Positions 1 to 9,124 of a stretch of 64,000 nt of DNA are shown one piece after another (the stretch's first letter is position 1; the number at the start of each line of letters is the position of its first letter). This DNA comes from Streptomyces chrestomyceticus JCM 4735. Its GTDB lineage: Bacteria; Actinomycetota; Actinomycetes; Streptomycetales; Streptomycetaceae. The stretch is taken from the NCBI RefSeq assembly GCF_003865135.1, contig NZ_BHZC01000001.1:992001-1056000 (forward strand), given 5' to 3'. Both the position numbers and the translations under genes were made by a program. Below the pieces are notes generated by a model. It made no database searches, was not told the DNA's origin, and saw only the letters and a list, made by a program, of their open reading frames with translations.

Positions 1-1
1 C

Positions 2-499
2 ACGTTGATGATGCCCGCCACCGCGCTGCTGGTGCCCGTCTACCTCACGGTCGTCGACGTCCCGCTGTTCCACCGCAACCTGATCGACAGCCCGAGCGCG
101 GTCTGGCTGCCCGCCGCCGCCAACGCCTTCAACATCTACATCCTCAAGAACTTCTTCGACCGCGTGCCGGACGAGCTGCTGGACGCCGCCCGGATCGACG
201 GCGCCGGCCCGCTCGGCACCCTGTGGCGGATCGTGCTGCCGCTGTCCCGGCCGATCCTCGCCGTCGTCTCGATCCTGTCGGTCGTCGCCGCGTGGAAGGA
301 CTTCCTCTGGCCCCTGCTGGTGCTGCCGGACCCGGCGAAGCAGCCGCTGAGCGTCTTCCTCCAGCGCGTCGCCCAGGACACTCCGCTCAACAGCCTGGTG
401 GCTGGCCTGGTCCTGGCCTCGCTGCCGCTGATCGCGCTGTTCCTGGTCTTCCAGCGGCAGATCGTCGCCGGTCTCGGCGCGGGCAGCCTCAAGGGCTGA
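2..499 (+). CDS. Carbohydrate ABC transporter permease (MalG type), 5' truncated by window edge
   Basis: C-terminal 165 or so residues of an inner-membrane permease of a binding-protein-dependent sugar importer; the reading frame is open to the left edge, so the start lies outside. The EAA loop that docks the ATPase is clear (ELLDAARIDGAGPLGTLWRI, roughly residues 57-76 of the visible part), followed by hydrophobic segments PILAVVSILSVVAAW and SLVAGLVLASLPLIALFLVF. The family is CUT1 (MalG/AglG). It lies 63 bases upstream of an alpha-glucosidase and then a secreted glucanase, so the imported substrate is probably an alpha-glucooligosaccharide; that substrate is inferred from context only. Confidence 0.9.
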   Translation, partial: TLMMPATALLVPVYLTVVDVPLFHRNLIDSPSAVWLPAAANAFNIYILKNFFDRVPDELLDAARIDGAGPLGTLWRIVLPLSRPILAVVSILSVVAAWKDFLWPLLVLPDPAKQPLSVFLQRVAQDTPLNSLVAGLVLASLPLIALFLVFQRQIVAGLGAGSLKG

Positions 500-562
500 G
501 AGCCGCCGGGGACCGCACCGCCCCCCACTTCCCCGTACACCGCGTACGAAAGGACTCCCCCT

Positions 563-2128
563 TTGTCCCGCACGGACTGGTGGCGTACCGCCGCCATCTA
601 CCAGGTGTACGTCCGCTCCTTCGCCGACGGGAACGGCGACGGCACCGGCGACCTGGCCGGGGTCCGCGCCCGGCTGCCGTACCTGGCGGAACTCGGCGTC
701 GACGCCCTGTGGTTCACCCCCTGGTACCTCTCGCCCCTCGCCGACGGCGGCTACGACGTCACCGACTACCGCACCGTCGACCCGGCCTTCGGCACCCTCG
801 CCGAGGCGGAGAAACTGCTGGCCGAGGCGCACGAACTGGGGCTGCGCACCATCGTGGACATCGTGCCGAACCACGTCTCGGACCAGCACCCGTGGTTCCG
901 GGCGGCGCTCGCCGCCGGCCCAGGATCGCCGGAACAGGACCGGTTCCACTTCCGGCCGCCCTCCGCCGAGCCGCCGAACGACTGGGTGAGCGAGTTCGGC
1001 GGCGTGCCCTGGTCCCGTACGGAGCACGGTCAGTGGTATCTGCACCTGTTCAGCCCCGGGCAGCCGGACCTCGACTGGAGCCACCCGGAGGTACGCCGCG
1101 AGCACGAGGACGTGCTGCGGTTCTGGTTCGAGCGCGGCGCGGACGGCGTACGCATCGACTCCGCCGCGCTGCTCGCCAAGGCCGACGGCCTGCCCGACAT
1201 GCCCCGCGACGGCGGCCCGCACCCCTTCCACGACCGTCCGGAACTGCACGAGATCTACCGCTCCTGGCGGCGGCTGGCCGACGAGCACGGAGCCGTCCTG
1301 ATCGGCGAGATCTGGCTGCCGGACCCCGAGCGGTTCGCCCGCTACCTGCGCCCCGACGAGCTGCACACCGCCTTCAACTTCGACTTCCTGTCCCGGCCTT
1401 GGGACGCGGCCGAGCTGCGTACGTCCATCGACCTCACGCTGGCCGCGCACGCCCCCGTCGGCGCCCCCGCCACCTGGGTGCTGGCCAACCACGACGTGAC
1501 CCGTACGGTCACCCGTTACGGGCGGGCCGAGGACACCGGGTTCGCCTTCGCGCGCAAACGCTTCGGGGTCCCCACCGACCTCGCCCTGGGCACCCGCAGG
1601 GCCCGCGCCGCCGCGCTGCTCACGCTGGCCCTGCCGGGGTCCGTCTACCTCTACCAGGGCGAGGAGCTGGGCCTGCCGGAGGCCGAGATCCCGCCTGAGA
1701 TGGTCCAGGACCCGATGTACGCCCGGTCCGGCGGGACCGCCCCGGGCCGGGACGGCTGCCGGGTGCCGCTGCCGTGGCACGCGGACGGCGACGGCCCGTC
1801 GTGGCTGCCCCGTCCCGACGGCTGGGAGCGGTACGCCGCCGAACGGCAGGCGGCCGAGCCGGACTCGATGCTCTCGCTGTACCGCACCGCGCTGCGGCTG
1901 CGCGTCGCCTTCCGGGACGCGGGCCCACTGCGCTGGCTGCCCACGGACACGCCGCAGGTGCTCTCCTTCGCGCGCGACGTGCCAGGCGGCGGCAGCGTGC
2001 TGTGCCTGGTCAACCTCGGTACGGCCGACATCGCGCTGCCCCCGCACTCCGAACTTCTGCTGGCTTCCGGCCCGCTGTCGTCAGTGGGCACGCTGCCGCA
2101 GGACACGGCGGTCTGGCTGCGGGCCTGA
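563..2128 (+). CDS. GH13 alpha-glucosidase / oligo-1,6-glucosidase-like
   Basis: 521-residue cytoplasmic alpha-amylase-superfamily enzyme, no signal peptide, predicted to hydrolyse imported alpha-glucooligosaccharides to glucose. The (beta/alpha)8 motifs are intact: region I DIVPNHV, nucleophile Asp199 in GVRIDSA, acid/base Glu249 in LIGEIW, and stabilising Asp311 in LANHDVTR. The N-terminus WWRTAAIYQVYVRSFADGNG is that of the alpha-glucosidase branch. A TTG start is chosen because a purine-rich site (gaaagga, 548-554) lies just ahead and the conserved N-terminus begins there. It is probably co-transcribed with the permease upstream and the glucanase 42 bases downstream. Exact substrate linkage cannot be read from sequence. 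Confidence 0.9.
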   Translation: MSRTDWWRTAAIYQVYVRSFADGNGDGTGDLAGVRARLPYLAELGVDALWFTPWYLSPLADGGYDVTDYRTVDPAFGTLAEAEKLLAEAHELGLRTIVDIVPNHVSDQHPWFRAALAAGPGSPEQDRFHFRPPSAEPPNDWVSEFGGVPWSRTEHGQWYLHLFSPGQPDLDWSHPEVRREHEDVLRFWFERGADGVRIDSAALLAKADGLPDMPRDGGPHPFHDRPELHEIYRSWRRLADEHGAVLIGEIWLPDPERFARYLRPDELHTAFNFDFLSRPWDAAELRTSIDLTLAAHAPVGAPATWVLANHDVTRTVTRYGRAEDTGFAFARKRFGVPTDLALGTRRARAAALLTLALPGSVYLYQGEELGLPEAEIPPEMVQDPMYARSGGTAPGRDGCRVPLPWHADGDGPSWLPRPDGWERYAAERQAAEPDSMLSLYRTALRLRVAFRDAGPLRWLPTDTPQVLSFARDVPGGGSVLCLVNLGTADIALPPHSELLLASGPLSSVGTLPQDTAVWLRA

Positions 2129-2170
2129 CCCGGGCCCGGCCGCCGCCCTCTCCCCACAGAAGGGAACGTC

Positions 2171-4660
2171 ATGGGCTCCACCCGACCCACCACCCCATCA
2201 CGCAGAAGGGCCTGGCGGCCCGTACTGGCCGCCGTGCTCAGCACGGGCCTGCTGGCGACCAGTTGGCAGGCGTTCTCCGCCGAAGCCGCCACCGGACCGG
2301 CCGGTTCCGGCACCGGCCCGCTGACGGCGCGGCTCAGCGGCGACGGGGCAGCCCGCGCCCACGACGGCGACCCGGACACCTACGCGAAGGGCAGCGCCGC
2401 CCACTGGGTACAGGCCGACCTCGGCGCGACCCAACGCCTGGGCCGGGTCGAACTCGCGCTGCCCGGCAAGGCCCAGCAGGTCCAGCTCCAGGGCTCGGTC
2501 AACGGCCGCGACTTCGTCGAACTGTCCGACTCCCGGGCCCGCCAGGGCCACGTCACCCTGCGCCTGGACGGCGCGCCGGTACGGTACGTCCGGGTGGCCG
2601 GAGCGCAGCGGGTCGGCGAACTCTCCTTGTTCCCCGCGACGTCGGGCGACACGGCGCCTCCCGGGACACCACAGAACGTCCGGCTGGACGGCGCGACGCT
2701 GCGCTGGGAGCAGGTGCCGGGCGCCTCCGGGTACGACGTCTACGCCGACGGCCGGCTGCGCGCCGGACTGCCCCCGACGGCGACGCACTGGGAGGACACC
2801 ACCGCGCCCGGCGGCACGGCGCACCGGACCACCTACACCGTGCGGGCCCGTGACGCGGCGGGCAACCAGTCCCCCGACGGGCGTACGGCCACCCGGACGG
2901 TCGCGGCGGGCACGGGCTCGTCCCGCGCGGCCTTCACCCCGTCGTCCGCGAAGCCCGCGCCGCAGCCCCGGCGCGCCGGGGCCAGGGCCACGACGGGCGC
3001 GACCATGCCGTACACCACCGTCGAGGCGGAGTCCGGGGCCACCGGCGGCGGCGCGCAGGTGGTCGGCCCGAACCGCAGGATCGGTGACCTGGCAGGCGAG
3101 GCGTCCGGGCGCAAGGCCGTGACCCTGAAGCAGACCGGGCAGTACGTGGAGTTCACCACCCCGGTGGAGACCAACACCCTGGTCACCCGCTTCTCCATCC
3201 CGGACGCACCGGGCGGCGGTGGGACGAACGCCAAGCTCAACGTCTATGTGGACGGCCAGAAGGCCAAGCCCTTCGACCTCACGTCGAAGTACGCCTGGCT
3301 GTACGGCCCGGAGGCGGCCCCGGTGAACGACCCGGGCGCGGGCCCGGCCCGGCACATCTACGACGAGGCGCAGCTCGACCTCGGCCGCACCGTTCCGGCG
3401 GGCAGCAAGATCCGGCTCCAGAAGGACGCCGACAACCCCTCCACGTACGCGATCGACTTCGTCGACTTCGAGAAGACGGCCGCGGCGCCGAACCCGGACC
3501 GGCGGGCGTTCGTGGAACCGGCCGGTTTTGGTCACCAGGACGTGCAGAACGCGCTGGACCGGGCCCGGATGGACACCACCGGCACGATCAAGGGCGTCTA
3601 TCTGCCGCCGGGCGACTACCAGACGTCGAGCAAGTTCCAGGTCTATCTGAAGCCGGTGAAGGTGATCGGCGCCGGGCCGTGGTTCACCCGCTTCCACGCC
3701 CCGGCCGGCCAGCAGAACACCGATGTGGGCTTCCGCGCCGCCGACGGCGCCGACGGCTCGACGTTCGCCGGGTTCGCGTACTTCGGCAACTACACCTCGC
3801 GCATCGACGGCCCCGGCAAGGTCTTCGACTTCCAGCGCATCTCCGGCATCACCATCGAGAACATCTGGGCCGAGCACATGGTCTGCCTCTACTGGGGCGC
3901 CGACACCGACCGGATGACGATCCGGAACAACCGCATCCGCAACACCTTCGCCGACGGTCTGAACATGACCAACGGCTCCAGCGACAACCTGGTGGCCAAC
4001 AATGAGGCACGGGCCACCGGTGACGACTCCTTCGCGCTGTTCTCCGCGCTCGACTCGGGCGGCGGCGAACAGACGCACAACGTCTACGAGAACCTCACCT
4101 CCAAGCTCACCTGGCGGGCCGCCGGCCTGGCCGTGTACGGCGGGCAGCTCAACACCTTCCGCAACATCCGCGTCGTGGACACCCTGGTGTACTCCGGGGT
4201 GACCATCTCCTCGCTGGACTTCGGCATTCCGATGAACGGCTTCGGGCCCGGCCGGACCACGTTCGAGAACCTCGGCATCGAGCGCGCGGGCGGCCACTTC
4301 TGGAACGGCCAGACCTTCCCCGGCATCTGGCTCTACTCGGCGTCGAAGCCCTTCCGGGCGATCCGGGTGAACGGCGCCACGATCACCGACCCGACGTACC
4401 ACGGCATCATGTTCCAGACGAACTACGTGGGCCAGCAGCCGCAGAACCCGGTCCAGGACACCGAACTGTCCGACGTGACCGTCTCCGGGGCGAAGAAGAG
4501 CGGCGACGAGTACAACGACCGGTCCGGCTTCGGCATCTGGGCCAACGAAGCGGCCGGTGGACCGGCCGTGGGCCAGGCGGCCTTCCACCGTCTGACGCTC
4601 CGCGACAACGCGCAGAACATCCGCAACACCACCTCCACCTTCAAGATCACCGTCGACTGA
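2171..4660 (+). CDS. Secreted GH87-like alpha-1,3-glucanase / mycodextranase with carbohydrate-binding modules
   Basis: 829 residues. Twin-Arg/basic N-terminus and hydrophobic core (AWRPVLAAVLSTGLLATSW) form a signal peptide ending near residue 40. Then come a discoidin-type (F5/8 C) module to about 155, an FN3-like segment (APPGTPQNV...YTVRARDAAGNQSPDG, about 157-240), a CBM6/35-like beta-sandwich (TVEAESG..., about 277-440) and a right-handed parallel beta-helix to the C-terminus. A GDDSF motif (G617, D618, D619) sits where polysaccharide-depolymerising beta-helices place catalytic Asp pairs. This module order is the one known in GH87 mutanases/mycodextranases, so fungal-wall or bacterial alpha-1,3-glucan is the likely polymer. 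Family assignment is by eye; GH55/other beta-helix families are alternatives. Confidence 0.75.
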   Translation: MGSTRPTTPSRRRAWRPVLAAVLSTGLLATSWQAFSAEAATGPAGSGTGPLTARLSGDGAARAHDGDPDTYAKGSAAHWVQADLGATQRLGRVELALPGKAQQVQLQGSVNGRDFVELSDSRARQGHVTLRLDGAPVRYVRVAGAQRVGELSLFPATSGDTAPPGTPQNVRLDGATLRWEQVPGASGYDVYADGRLRAGLPPTATHWEDTTAPGGTAHRTTYTVRARDAAGNQSPDGRTATRTVAAGTGSSRAAFTPSSAKPAPQPRRAGARATTGATMPYTTVEAESGATGGGAQVVGPNRRIGDLAGEASGRKAVTLKQTGQYVEFTTPVETNTLVTRFSIPDAPGGGGTNAKLNVYVDGQKAKPFDLTSKYAWLYGPEAAPVNDPGAGPARHIYDEAQLDLGRTVPAGSKIRLQKDADNPSTYAIDFVDFEKTAAAPNPDRRAFVEPAGFGHQDVQNALDRARMDTTGTIKGVYLPPGDYQTSSKFQVYLKPVKVIGAGPWFTRFHAPAGQQNTDVGFRAADGADGSTFAGFAYFGNYTSRIDGPGKVFDFQRISGITIENIWAEHMVCLYWGADTDRMTIRNNRIRNTFADGLNMTNGSSDNLVANNEARATGDDSFALFSALDSGGGEQTHNVYENLTSKLTWRAAGLAVYGGQLNTFRNIRVVDTLVYSGVTISSLDFGIPMNGFGPGRTTFENLGIERAGGHFWNGQTFPGIWLYSASKPFRAIRVNGATITDPTYHGIMFQTNYVGQQPQNPVQDTELSDVTVSGAKKSGDEYNDRSGFGIWANEAAGGPAVGQAAFHRLTLRDNAQNIRNTTSTFKITVD

Positions 4661-4853
4661 CGCGTCCTTCCCTCCCGGAAACCGGGCCCCTCCCCGCACG
4701 GCCGCGCCCCGTCCCGCTCCGCCCGCCCCGCGTCCGGAAGTCGTCCACCGATTTACCGGGTTCGTTGTCGGGGTGAACAGGCGGCCGCTTGCATGTCCCC
4801 GTTCACCCCGGTGACCGGTGCCGGGCGTGTGGCACGGGACGGAAGGAGTCGCC

Positions 4854-7724
4854 TTGCGCGAGCGTGGAGCGTACGACGGGAGAGCGGGACGGGAGAGACC
4901 GGACGGCTCGGGCGGTCCGGCCGGGTTACGCGGGCCGCGTGGAGCGGCCGGTGTGCGGAAAGGTTTCGCCAGTGCGGCGGCGCTGCTGGGCGCCGCCGCA
5001 CTGGTGGTTTCGGCGGTGCCCGCCGGAGCGGCACCCGCGGGGTCGCCGACCGGCCCCGGTGAGGTGGTGCCGGGTCCGCGCACCGCCACGCCCGCGCTGG
5101 TGGAGGGCGTCCGGGAAGCGGCCAAGGGCACGGGCAGCGCGGCCGACGCGGCGCGCGGGCACCTCGCGGCGAAGGAGAGCCGGTACCACATCGGCGATCC
5201 GGGGCGTGACCTGCGGCCCGTGGGGACCGTGACCGCGGGCGGCCACGAGACCGTACGGCTCCAGCAGAAGCACCGGGGCGTGGACGTCCTGGGCGGGCAG
5301 TACGTGGTGCGGATGGAACGCAAGGGCGGCGAGCGGATCGTCACCGGCACGTCCGGCAAGTACTTCACGGGGCTGACGACCGGCGTCGAACCCGAGGTGG
5401 ACGCGGCGCTGGCAGTCGAGCGGGCCGTCGACGCGGCCACCGGCCAGTTGCTGGCCGACCGGCTGCCCCGGGAGGACGCACAGCCGCTGACCGGCACCGA
5501 TCGCGGGCTGGTCGTCATCCCGAGGGGCGCGGGCCTGCTCACCCGGCACGTGACCGTACGGGGCACCCACCCGGTCACCGGCGTGCCGGTGCTGCACGAG
5601 GTCTACGTCGACGCCCGCGCCGGGTACCCGGTGCTCCAGTACAGCGGCATCAAGACGTTCCGTATCCCGGGGGACGGCACGGCGGCCCGCGCGCCGGAGA
5701 GCGGACGTACCCGGCCGGGCGCAGGCCGCGCGGCGGCCGAGGAGCCGGGCGTGAAGGGGTCCGGGGTCAAGTACGACGGGAAGACCGTCGAACTGCCCCT
5801 GGCGTACGAGGAGTCCCGTAAGGCGTACGTGATGCGGGACCACACCCGCATGGCGGACAGCACCAAGAACACGCTGTCCACCTGGGACGCGCGCGGCAAG
5901 GACGTCAGCGACGTCGCCGGTACCTGGCCGTACGACATCCTCGAATTCGGCTCGCCGACCCCGGCCTTCGGGCCGGACGCCACCGAGGCGGGCGCGGTCG
6001 ACGCGCACTGGTCGGCCGGCAAGGTCTACGACTACTACCGCGAGCGGCACGGCCGCGACAGCCTGGACGGCCGGGGCATGGCCGTCAACTCGCTGGTGGG
6101 CGTGACGCAGCTCGGACAGCCGTACATCAACGCCTTCTGGGACGGCACCAAGATGGTCTACGGCGGCGGCGACGCGGAGTACCGCACGCTCTCCGCCGGT
6201 CTGGACGTCGTCGGGCACGAGATGACCCACGGCGTCGTGGAGAACTCCGCCGACCTGGTCTACGCGGGCCAGTCGGGCGCCCTGAACGAGGCCGTCGCCG
6301 ACTACTTCGGCAACGCCGTCGAGACGGACACCTACGACATCCCCATGGACAGTCCCGACTCCGGGCTGCTGGGCGAGACGCTGTGCCGGAACAAGCCCGC
6401 GCGCGAGTGCGCCACCCGCGACCTCAACGACGGGCGGACCACCTCGCAGTCCTTCCTCGGTGTGTCCTTCTCCGTCGACAACGGCGGCGTCCACCTCAAC
6501 TCCACGATCTTCTCGGGTGCTCTGTGGGACCTGCGCGAGGACCTCGGCAAGACCCTCGCCGACCGGATCGTCTACAAGGCGCTGACCGAGTACCTGACGC
6601 CGCTGGACGGCTTCACCGAGGGCCGCGCCGCCGTACTGGCCGCCGCACGCAGCCTGAACGCGACCGACTCCCAACTGCGCATCGCTGAGCGGGCATTCAA
6701 CGCCCACGGCATCGTTCCCGGCTGGGAACTGGCCCTGGGCGTGGACTCCGACCAGCTCCTCGGACGCGTCAACACGGACGGCTCCGCGTCCGGCGCGGGC
6801 GGCGGCTGGTGGGCCGCCGCCAAGTCCAACGACGACGGCACCGAGCCGTACTCGGTCTGGGCCGGGCGGGCCGACGGCACCGGCGCGCAGAAGCTGATGA
6901 GCCCCAACGACGGCCGCTACCACGTGCACCCGGCCACCGACGGCCGGACGGTGGTATGGCTGGCGATCAACCGCAGGTCCATGGACATCCTCGCGCGGCC
7001 ACTCGCGGGCGGGCCCGTCAAGAAACTGTGGTCGGGCCGGCGCGGCGCCTCCTTCCTGCGGGTCGAGGGCGACGTGGTGGTGTTCGAGACCCGGCCCCGG
7101 CCGGCCGGGGAGAGCGTACGGTACGTGCGGCTGAGCAACCCGACCGCGGTGAAGGTGAACGACGAGCCCGGCCTGCGGACGGGGTACCCGTCCATCGCCG
7201 GCGGCCGGATCGCGTACGGCACCATCCGCCGCGACGGCCTCACCCGCACCTACGGCGTGGAGACGCTGGACCTGAAGACGGGCAAGCGCACGACGATGGG
7301 GCAGTTGGGGACCCCGGCCCGCGTCGGCCCGACCGCGATCACCGGCAAGCACGTGTTCTGGCTGGTGCCCACGGACGACGAATCGGGCCTGACGGCACTG
7401 CGCCGCGCCGCTCTGGACGGTACGGGGGTGACGGACCTCAGCCCCGGCGAGGGCCCGGGCGCCCTGCGCGCCTCCGGCCTCGTCGCCACCGACGAGGCGG
7501 TCACCGTCGCCGCGTCGACGCCCGACACGGTGTACCGCAACGAGACGCTGCCCAAGCTGTGGCAGTTCCCGGCCGACGGCAGCCGGCGGGACCGGGTCTC
7601 CTGCAACCGCGGCGAACAGGCGTGGCCCGCCATGCCGGGCGGGCGGCAGGTGGTGTGGGTGGACGGTACGGCCGGCTACACCGACCTGGTCACCCGGACC
7701 CGTCCGGCCGGGCGCTGCGGCTGA
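4854..7724 (+). CDS. Secreted M4 (thermolysin-like) zinc metallopeptidase with C-terminal beta-propeller-like region
   Basis: 956 residues when started at TTG 4854, preceded by a near-perfect ribosome site (ggaaggag, 4841-4848, 5-base spacing); the in-frame GTG 4953 (weaker ggag) would give a shorter signal peptide. An Arg/Gly-rich stretch precedes the hydrophobic signal core KGFASAAALLGAAALVVSAV. FTP/PepSY propeptide regions follow, then the catalytic domain: zinc motif HEMTH (455-459), second-helix Glu479 in NEAVAD, and the active-site His region DNGGVHLNSTIFSGALW. The last 300 residues, after HGIVPGW, contain WD40/TolB-like repeats rather than the usual P-domain. Secreted broad-specificity protease; propeptide cleavage is expected from the family. 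Confidence 0.92.
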   Translation: MRERGAYDGRAGRERPDGSGGPAGLRGPRGAAGVRKGFASAAALLGAAALVVSAVPAGAAPAGSPTGPGEVVPGPRTATPALVEGVREAAKGTGSAADAARGHLAAKESRYHIGDPGRDLRPVGTVTAGGHETVRLQQKHRGVDVLGGQYVVRMERKGGERIVTGTSGKYFTGLTTGVEPEVDAALAVERAVDAATGQLLADRLPREDAQPLTGTDRGLVVIPRGAGLLTRHVTVRGTHPVTGVPVLHEVYVDARAGYPVLQYSGIKTFRIPGDGTAARAPESGRTRPGAGRAAAEEPGVKGSGVKYDGKTVELPLAYEESRKAYVMRDHTRMADSTKNTLSTWDARGKDVSDVAGTWPYDILEFGSPTPAFGPDATEAGAVDAHWSAGKVYDYYRERHGRDSLDGRGMAVNSLVGVTQLGQPYINAFWDGTKMVYGGGDAEYRTLSAGLDVVGHEMTHGVVENSADLVYAGQSGALNEAVADYFGNAVETDTYDIPMDSPDSGLLGETLCRNKPARECATRDLNDGRTTSQSFLGVSFSVDNGGVHLNSTIFSGALWDLREDLGKTLADRIVYKALTEYLTPLDGFTEGRAAVLAAARSLNATDSQLRIAERAFNAHGIVPGWELALGVDSDQLLGRVNTDGSASGAGGGWWAAAKSNDDGTEPYSVWAGRADGTGAQKLMSPNDGRYHVHPATDGRTVVWLAINRRSMDILARPLAGGPVKKLWSGRRGASFLRVEGDVVVFETRPRPAGESVRYVRLSNPTAVKVNDEPGLRTGYPSIAGGRIAYGTIRRDGLTRTYGVETLDLKTGKRTTMGQLGTPARVGPTAITGKHVFWLVPTDDESGLTALRRAALDGTGVTDLSPGEGPGALRASGLVATDEAVTVAASTPDTVYRNETLPKLWQFPADGSRRDRVSCNRGEQAWPAMPGGRQVVWVDGTAGYTDLVTRTRPAGRCG

Positions 7725-7986
7725 CGCGCCGGTGAGCGGGGCGGGCGGCCGGGCGCCGGCGGCCCGTCCCCCCGGCAGGGTGACGGCCAATTCCGCCCTG
7801 ACCTGGAGAAATAATACGCTGATTCGATCTCCACCCTAAATAGAGTGAACACCCTCCGTTCCTCGCGACAAACGGCGCCGCATCGGGTTGATTGGTGGTC
7901 GGCGGCCCACCAGCCGTGGTGGCGGGCACCGGGTGTCCCCGCCAGGCCGCCTGTCCTTTTTCTCAATGTACGAGGAGCAACATTCC

Positions 7987-8226
7987 ATGTCGCGTGCCAT
8001 CAAGACTGCCGTCGCCGCCGCGGGAACCTGCGCCATCATCCTGGGCGGCGCGAGCCTCGCGACTGCCGACTCCGGGGCCCAGGGCGCGGCGCTGAACTCG
8101 CCGGGCGTGGTCTCCGGCAACACCGTTCAGGTTCCGGTCCACGTGCCGGTCAACGTGTGCGGCAACAGCATCAACGTCGTCGGTCTGCTCAACCCGACCT
8201 TCGGCAACACCTGCGTCAACGACTGA
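7987..8226 (+). CDS. Short chaplin (cell-surface amyloid, aerial hyphae)
   Basis: 79-residue precursor with signal peptide (SRAIKTAVAAAGTCAIILGG, cleavage near ATA-DSG) and one chaplin domain: NSPGVVSGNTVQVPVHVP, then VNVCGNSINVVGLLNPTFGN with a second Cys close to the C-terminus. The two Cys form the disulfide known in short chaplins of the ChpD/F/G/H class. It has no sortase motif, so it is a secreted, self-assembling surfactant that lowers surface tension when aerial hyphae emerge. ATG is preceded by gaggag (7972-7977). The upstream 260 bases are unusually A+T-rich around 7800-7850 and probably hold the developmental promoter, though no sigma consensus could be assigned with confidence. 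Confidence 0.95.
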   Translation: MSRAIKTAVAAAGTCAIILGGASLATADSGAQGAALNSPGVVSGNTVQVPVHVPVNVCGNSINVVGLLNPTFGNTCVND

Positions 8227-8277
8227 CGTCGACCACCTGACGCGCCACCGCCCCGGGCGGGACGGCGTGTGATTCCC

Positions 8278-8309
8278 GGTGCGGGACGGCTGTACAGCCG
8301 TCCCGCACC
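8278..8309. terminator. Perfect 32-bp palindrome, bidirectional terminator
   Basis: Half-site GGTGCGGGACGGCTGT followed directly by its exact reverse complement. It lies between the converging chaplin (+) and GAF-ANTAR (-) genes, where a shared intrinsic terminator is expected; no T-run follows, as is common in Streptomyces. Confidence 0.8.
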
Positions 8310-8334
8310 TTCGTCGTGTGTGCGGCCCGTACGG

Positions 8335-9021
8335 TCAGGCGCTGGTGGCATCGCGCGGCAGCCGCAGGCGCCCGGCCACCACGTCGCGGGCCACGTCGGC
8401 GATGGGACGGTCGGTGGCGAAGGCATGGGCGCGCAGCCGCGCCAGGGCACTGGCCAGCGGCACCCGGAGGTGGACGCTGAGCATCCCGGTGGCCTGGTGG
8501 ACTTCCGAACGGTGCAGGTCCGAAGGGCGCAGGACGCGCGTACGGGTGTGCCGACCGCCGAGCAGGAACAGGGTCAGCGCGTCCGCGAGCGTCAGCGCGT
8601 CGGCGGCGCTCTCCGGCGCGAGCCGGCGGGGTGTGCGGCAGTGACAGGTCAGGGCGCCGACGCGCAGCGCACCGAGGCGCAGGGGGAAGGCGAAGACCGC
8701 CCGGATGCCCAGTTCCCGTGCCTGCGCGGCGAACATCGGCCATCGGGAGCCGTGGGTGCGGGACAGGTCGGCGACCAGGCACAGGGCGCCGTCGCGGGCC
8801 GCGTCCAGGCCGGGGCCCTCGCCCAGGGTGAACTGGAGATCGTCCAGACGTGCCCCGTCCGGGTCGCTGTGCCACAGCAGTTGCGAGCCGTCGAAATGCA
8901 GCGAGACGGCCGTGCCGTCCACGTCCAGCAGCACGGCGCACTGGGCGCACCACCCACGGGACGGTCCCGGTCCACCGGGCTGCAGCTTCTCGATCAGGCT
9001 CGCGACGGTCTGTCCCGACAT
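8335..9021 (-). CDS. GAF-ANTAR domain transcription antitermination regulator
   Basis: 228 residues. The N-terminal half is a GAF-like sensory domain (WCAQCAVLLDVDGTAVSLHF ... LGALRVGALTCHCRTPRRL). The C-terminal 60 residues are an ANTAR RNA-binding domain (SEVHQATGMLSVHLRVPLAS ... DRPIADVARDVVAGRLRLPR). ANTAR proteins bind tandem stem-loops in nascent RNA and prevent termination; the target is unknown. Start ATG 9021 is chosen because tgggggag precedes it on the minus strand. Many Streptomyces carry several such orphan GAF-ANTAR genes, so no link to neighbours is implied. Confidence 0.85.
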   Translation of the reverse strand: MSGQTVASLIEKLQPGGPGPSRGWCAQCAVLLDVDGTAVSLHFDGSQLLWHSDPDGARLDDLQFTLGEGPGLDAARDGALCLVADLSRTHGSRWPMFAAQARELGIRAVFAFPLRLGALRVGALTCHCRTPRRLAPESAADALTLADALTLFLLGGRHTRTRVLRPSDLHRSEVHQATGMLSVHLRVPLASALARLRAHAFATDRPIADVARDVVAGRLRLPRDATSA

Positions 9022-9124
9022 GGCTCCCCCACCCACCGCAACGGACCGTCCCGGGGGCCCGCTGCGGGCCGCTGTCACGCCAATGTATGACAGCCACGGA
9101 CCGGAGGGTGCGCCGAACGCGGTC

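Noticed and set aside
2198..5578. Very long minus-strand open frame (over 1100 codons) opposite the glucanase and protease genes
   Set aside because: It is antisense to two well-supported secreted enzymes and lacks protein-like motifs; high G+C makes such antisense frames common.
7725..7986. A specific developmental sigma (BldN/WhiG) promoter for the chaplin
   Set aside because: No consensus could be matched with confidence despite the A+T-rich patch.
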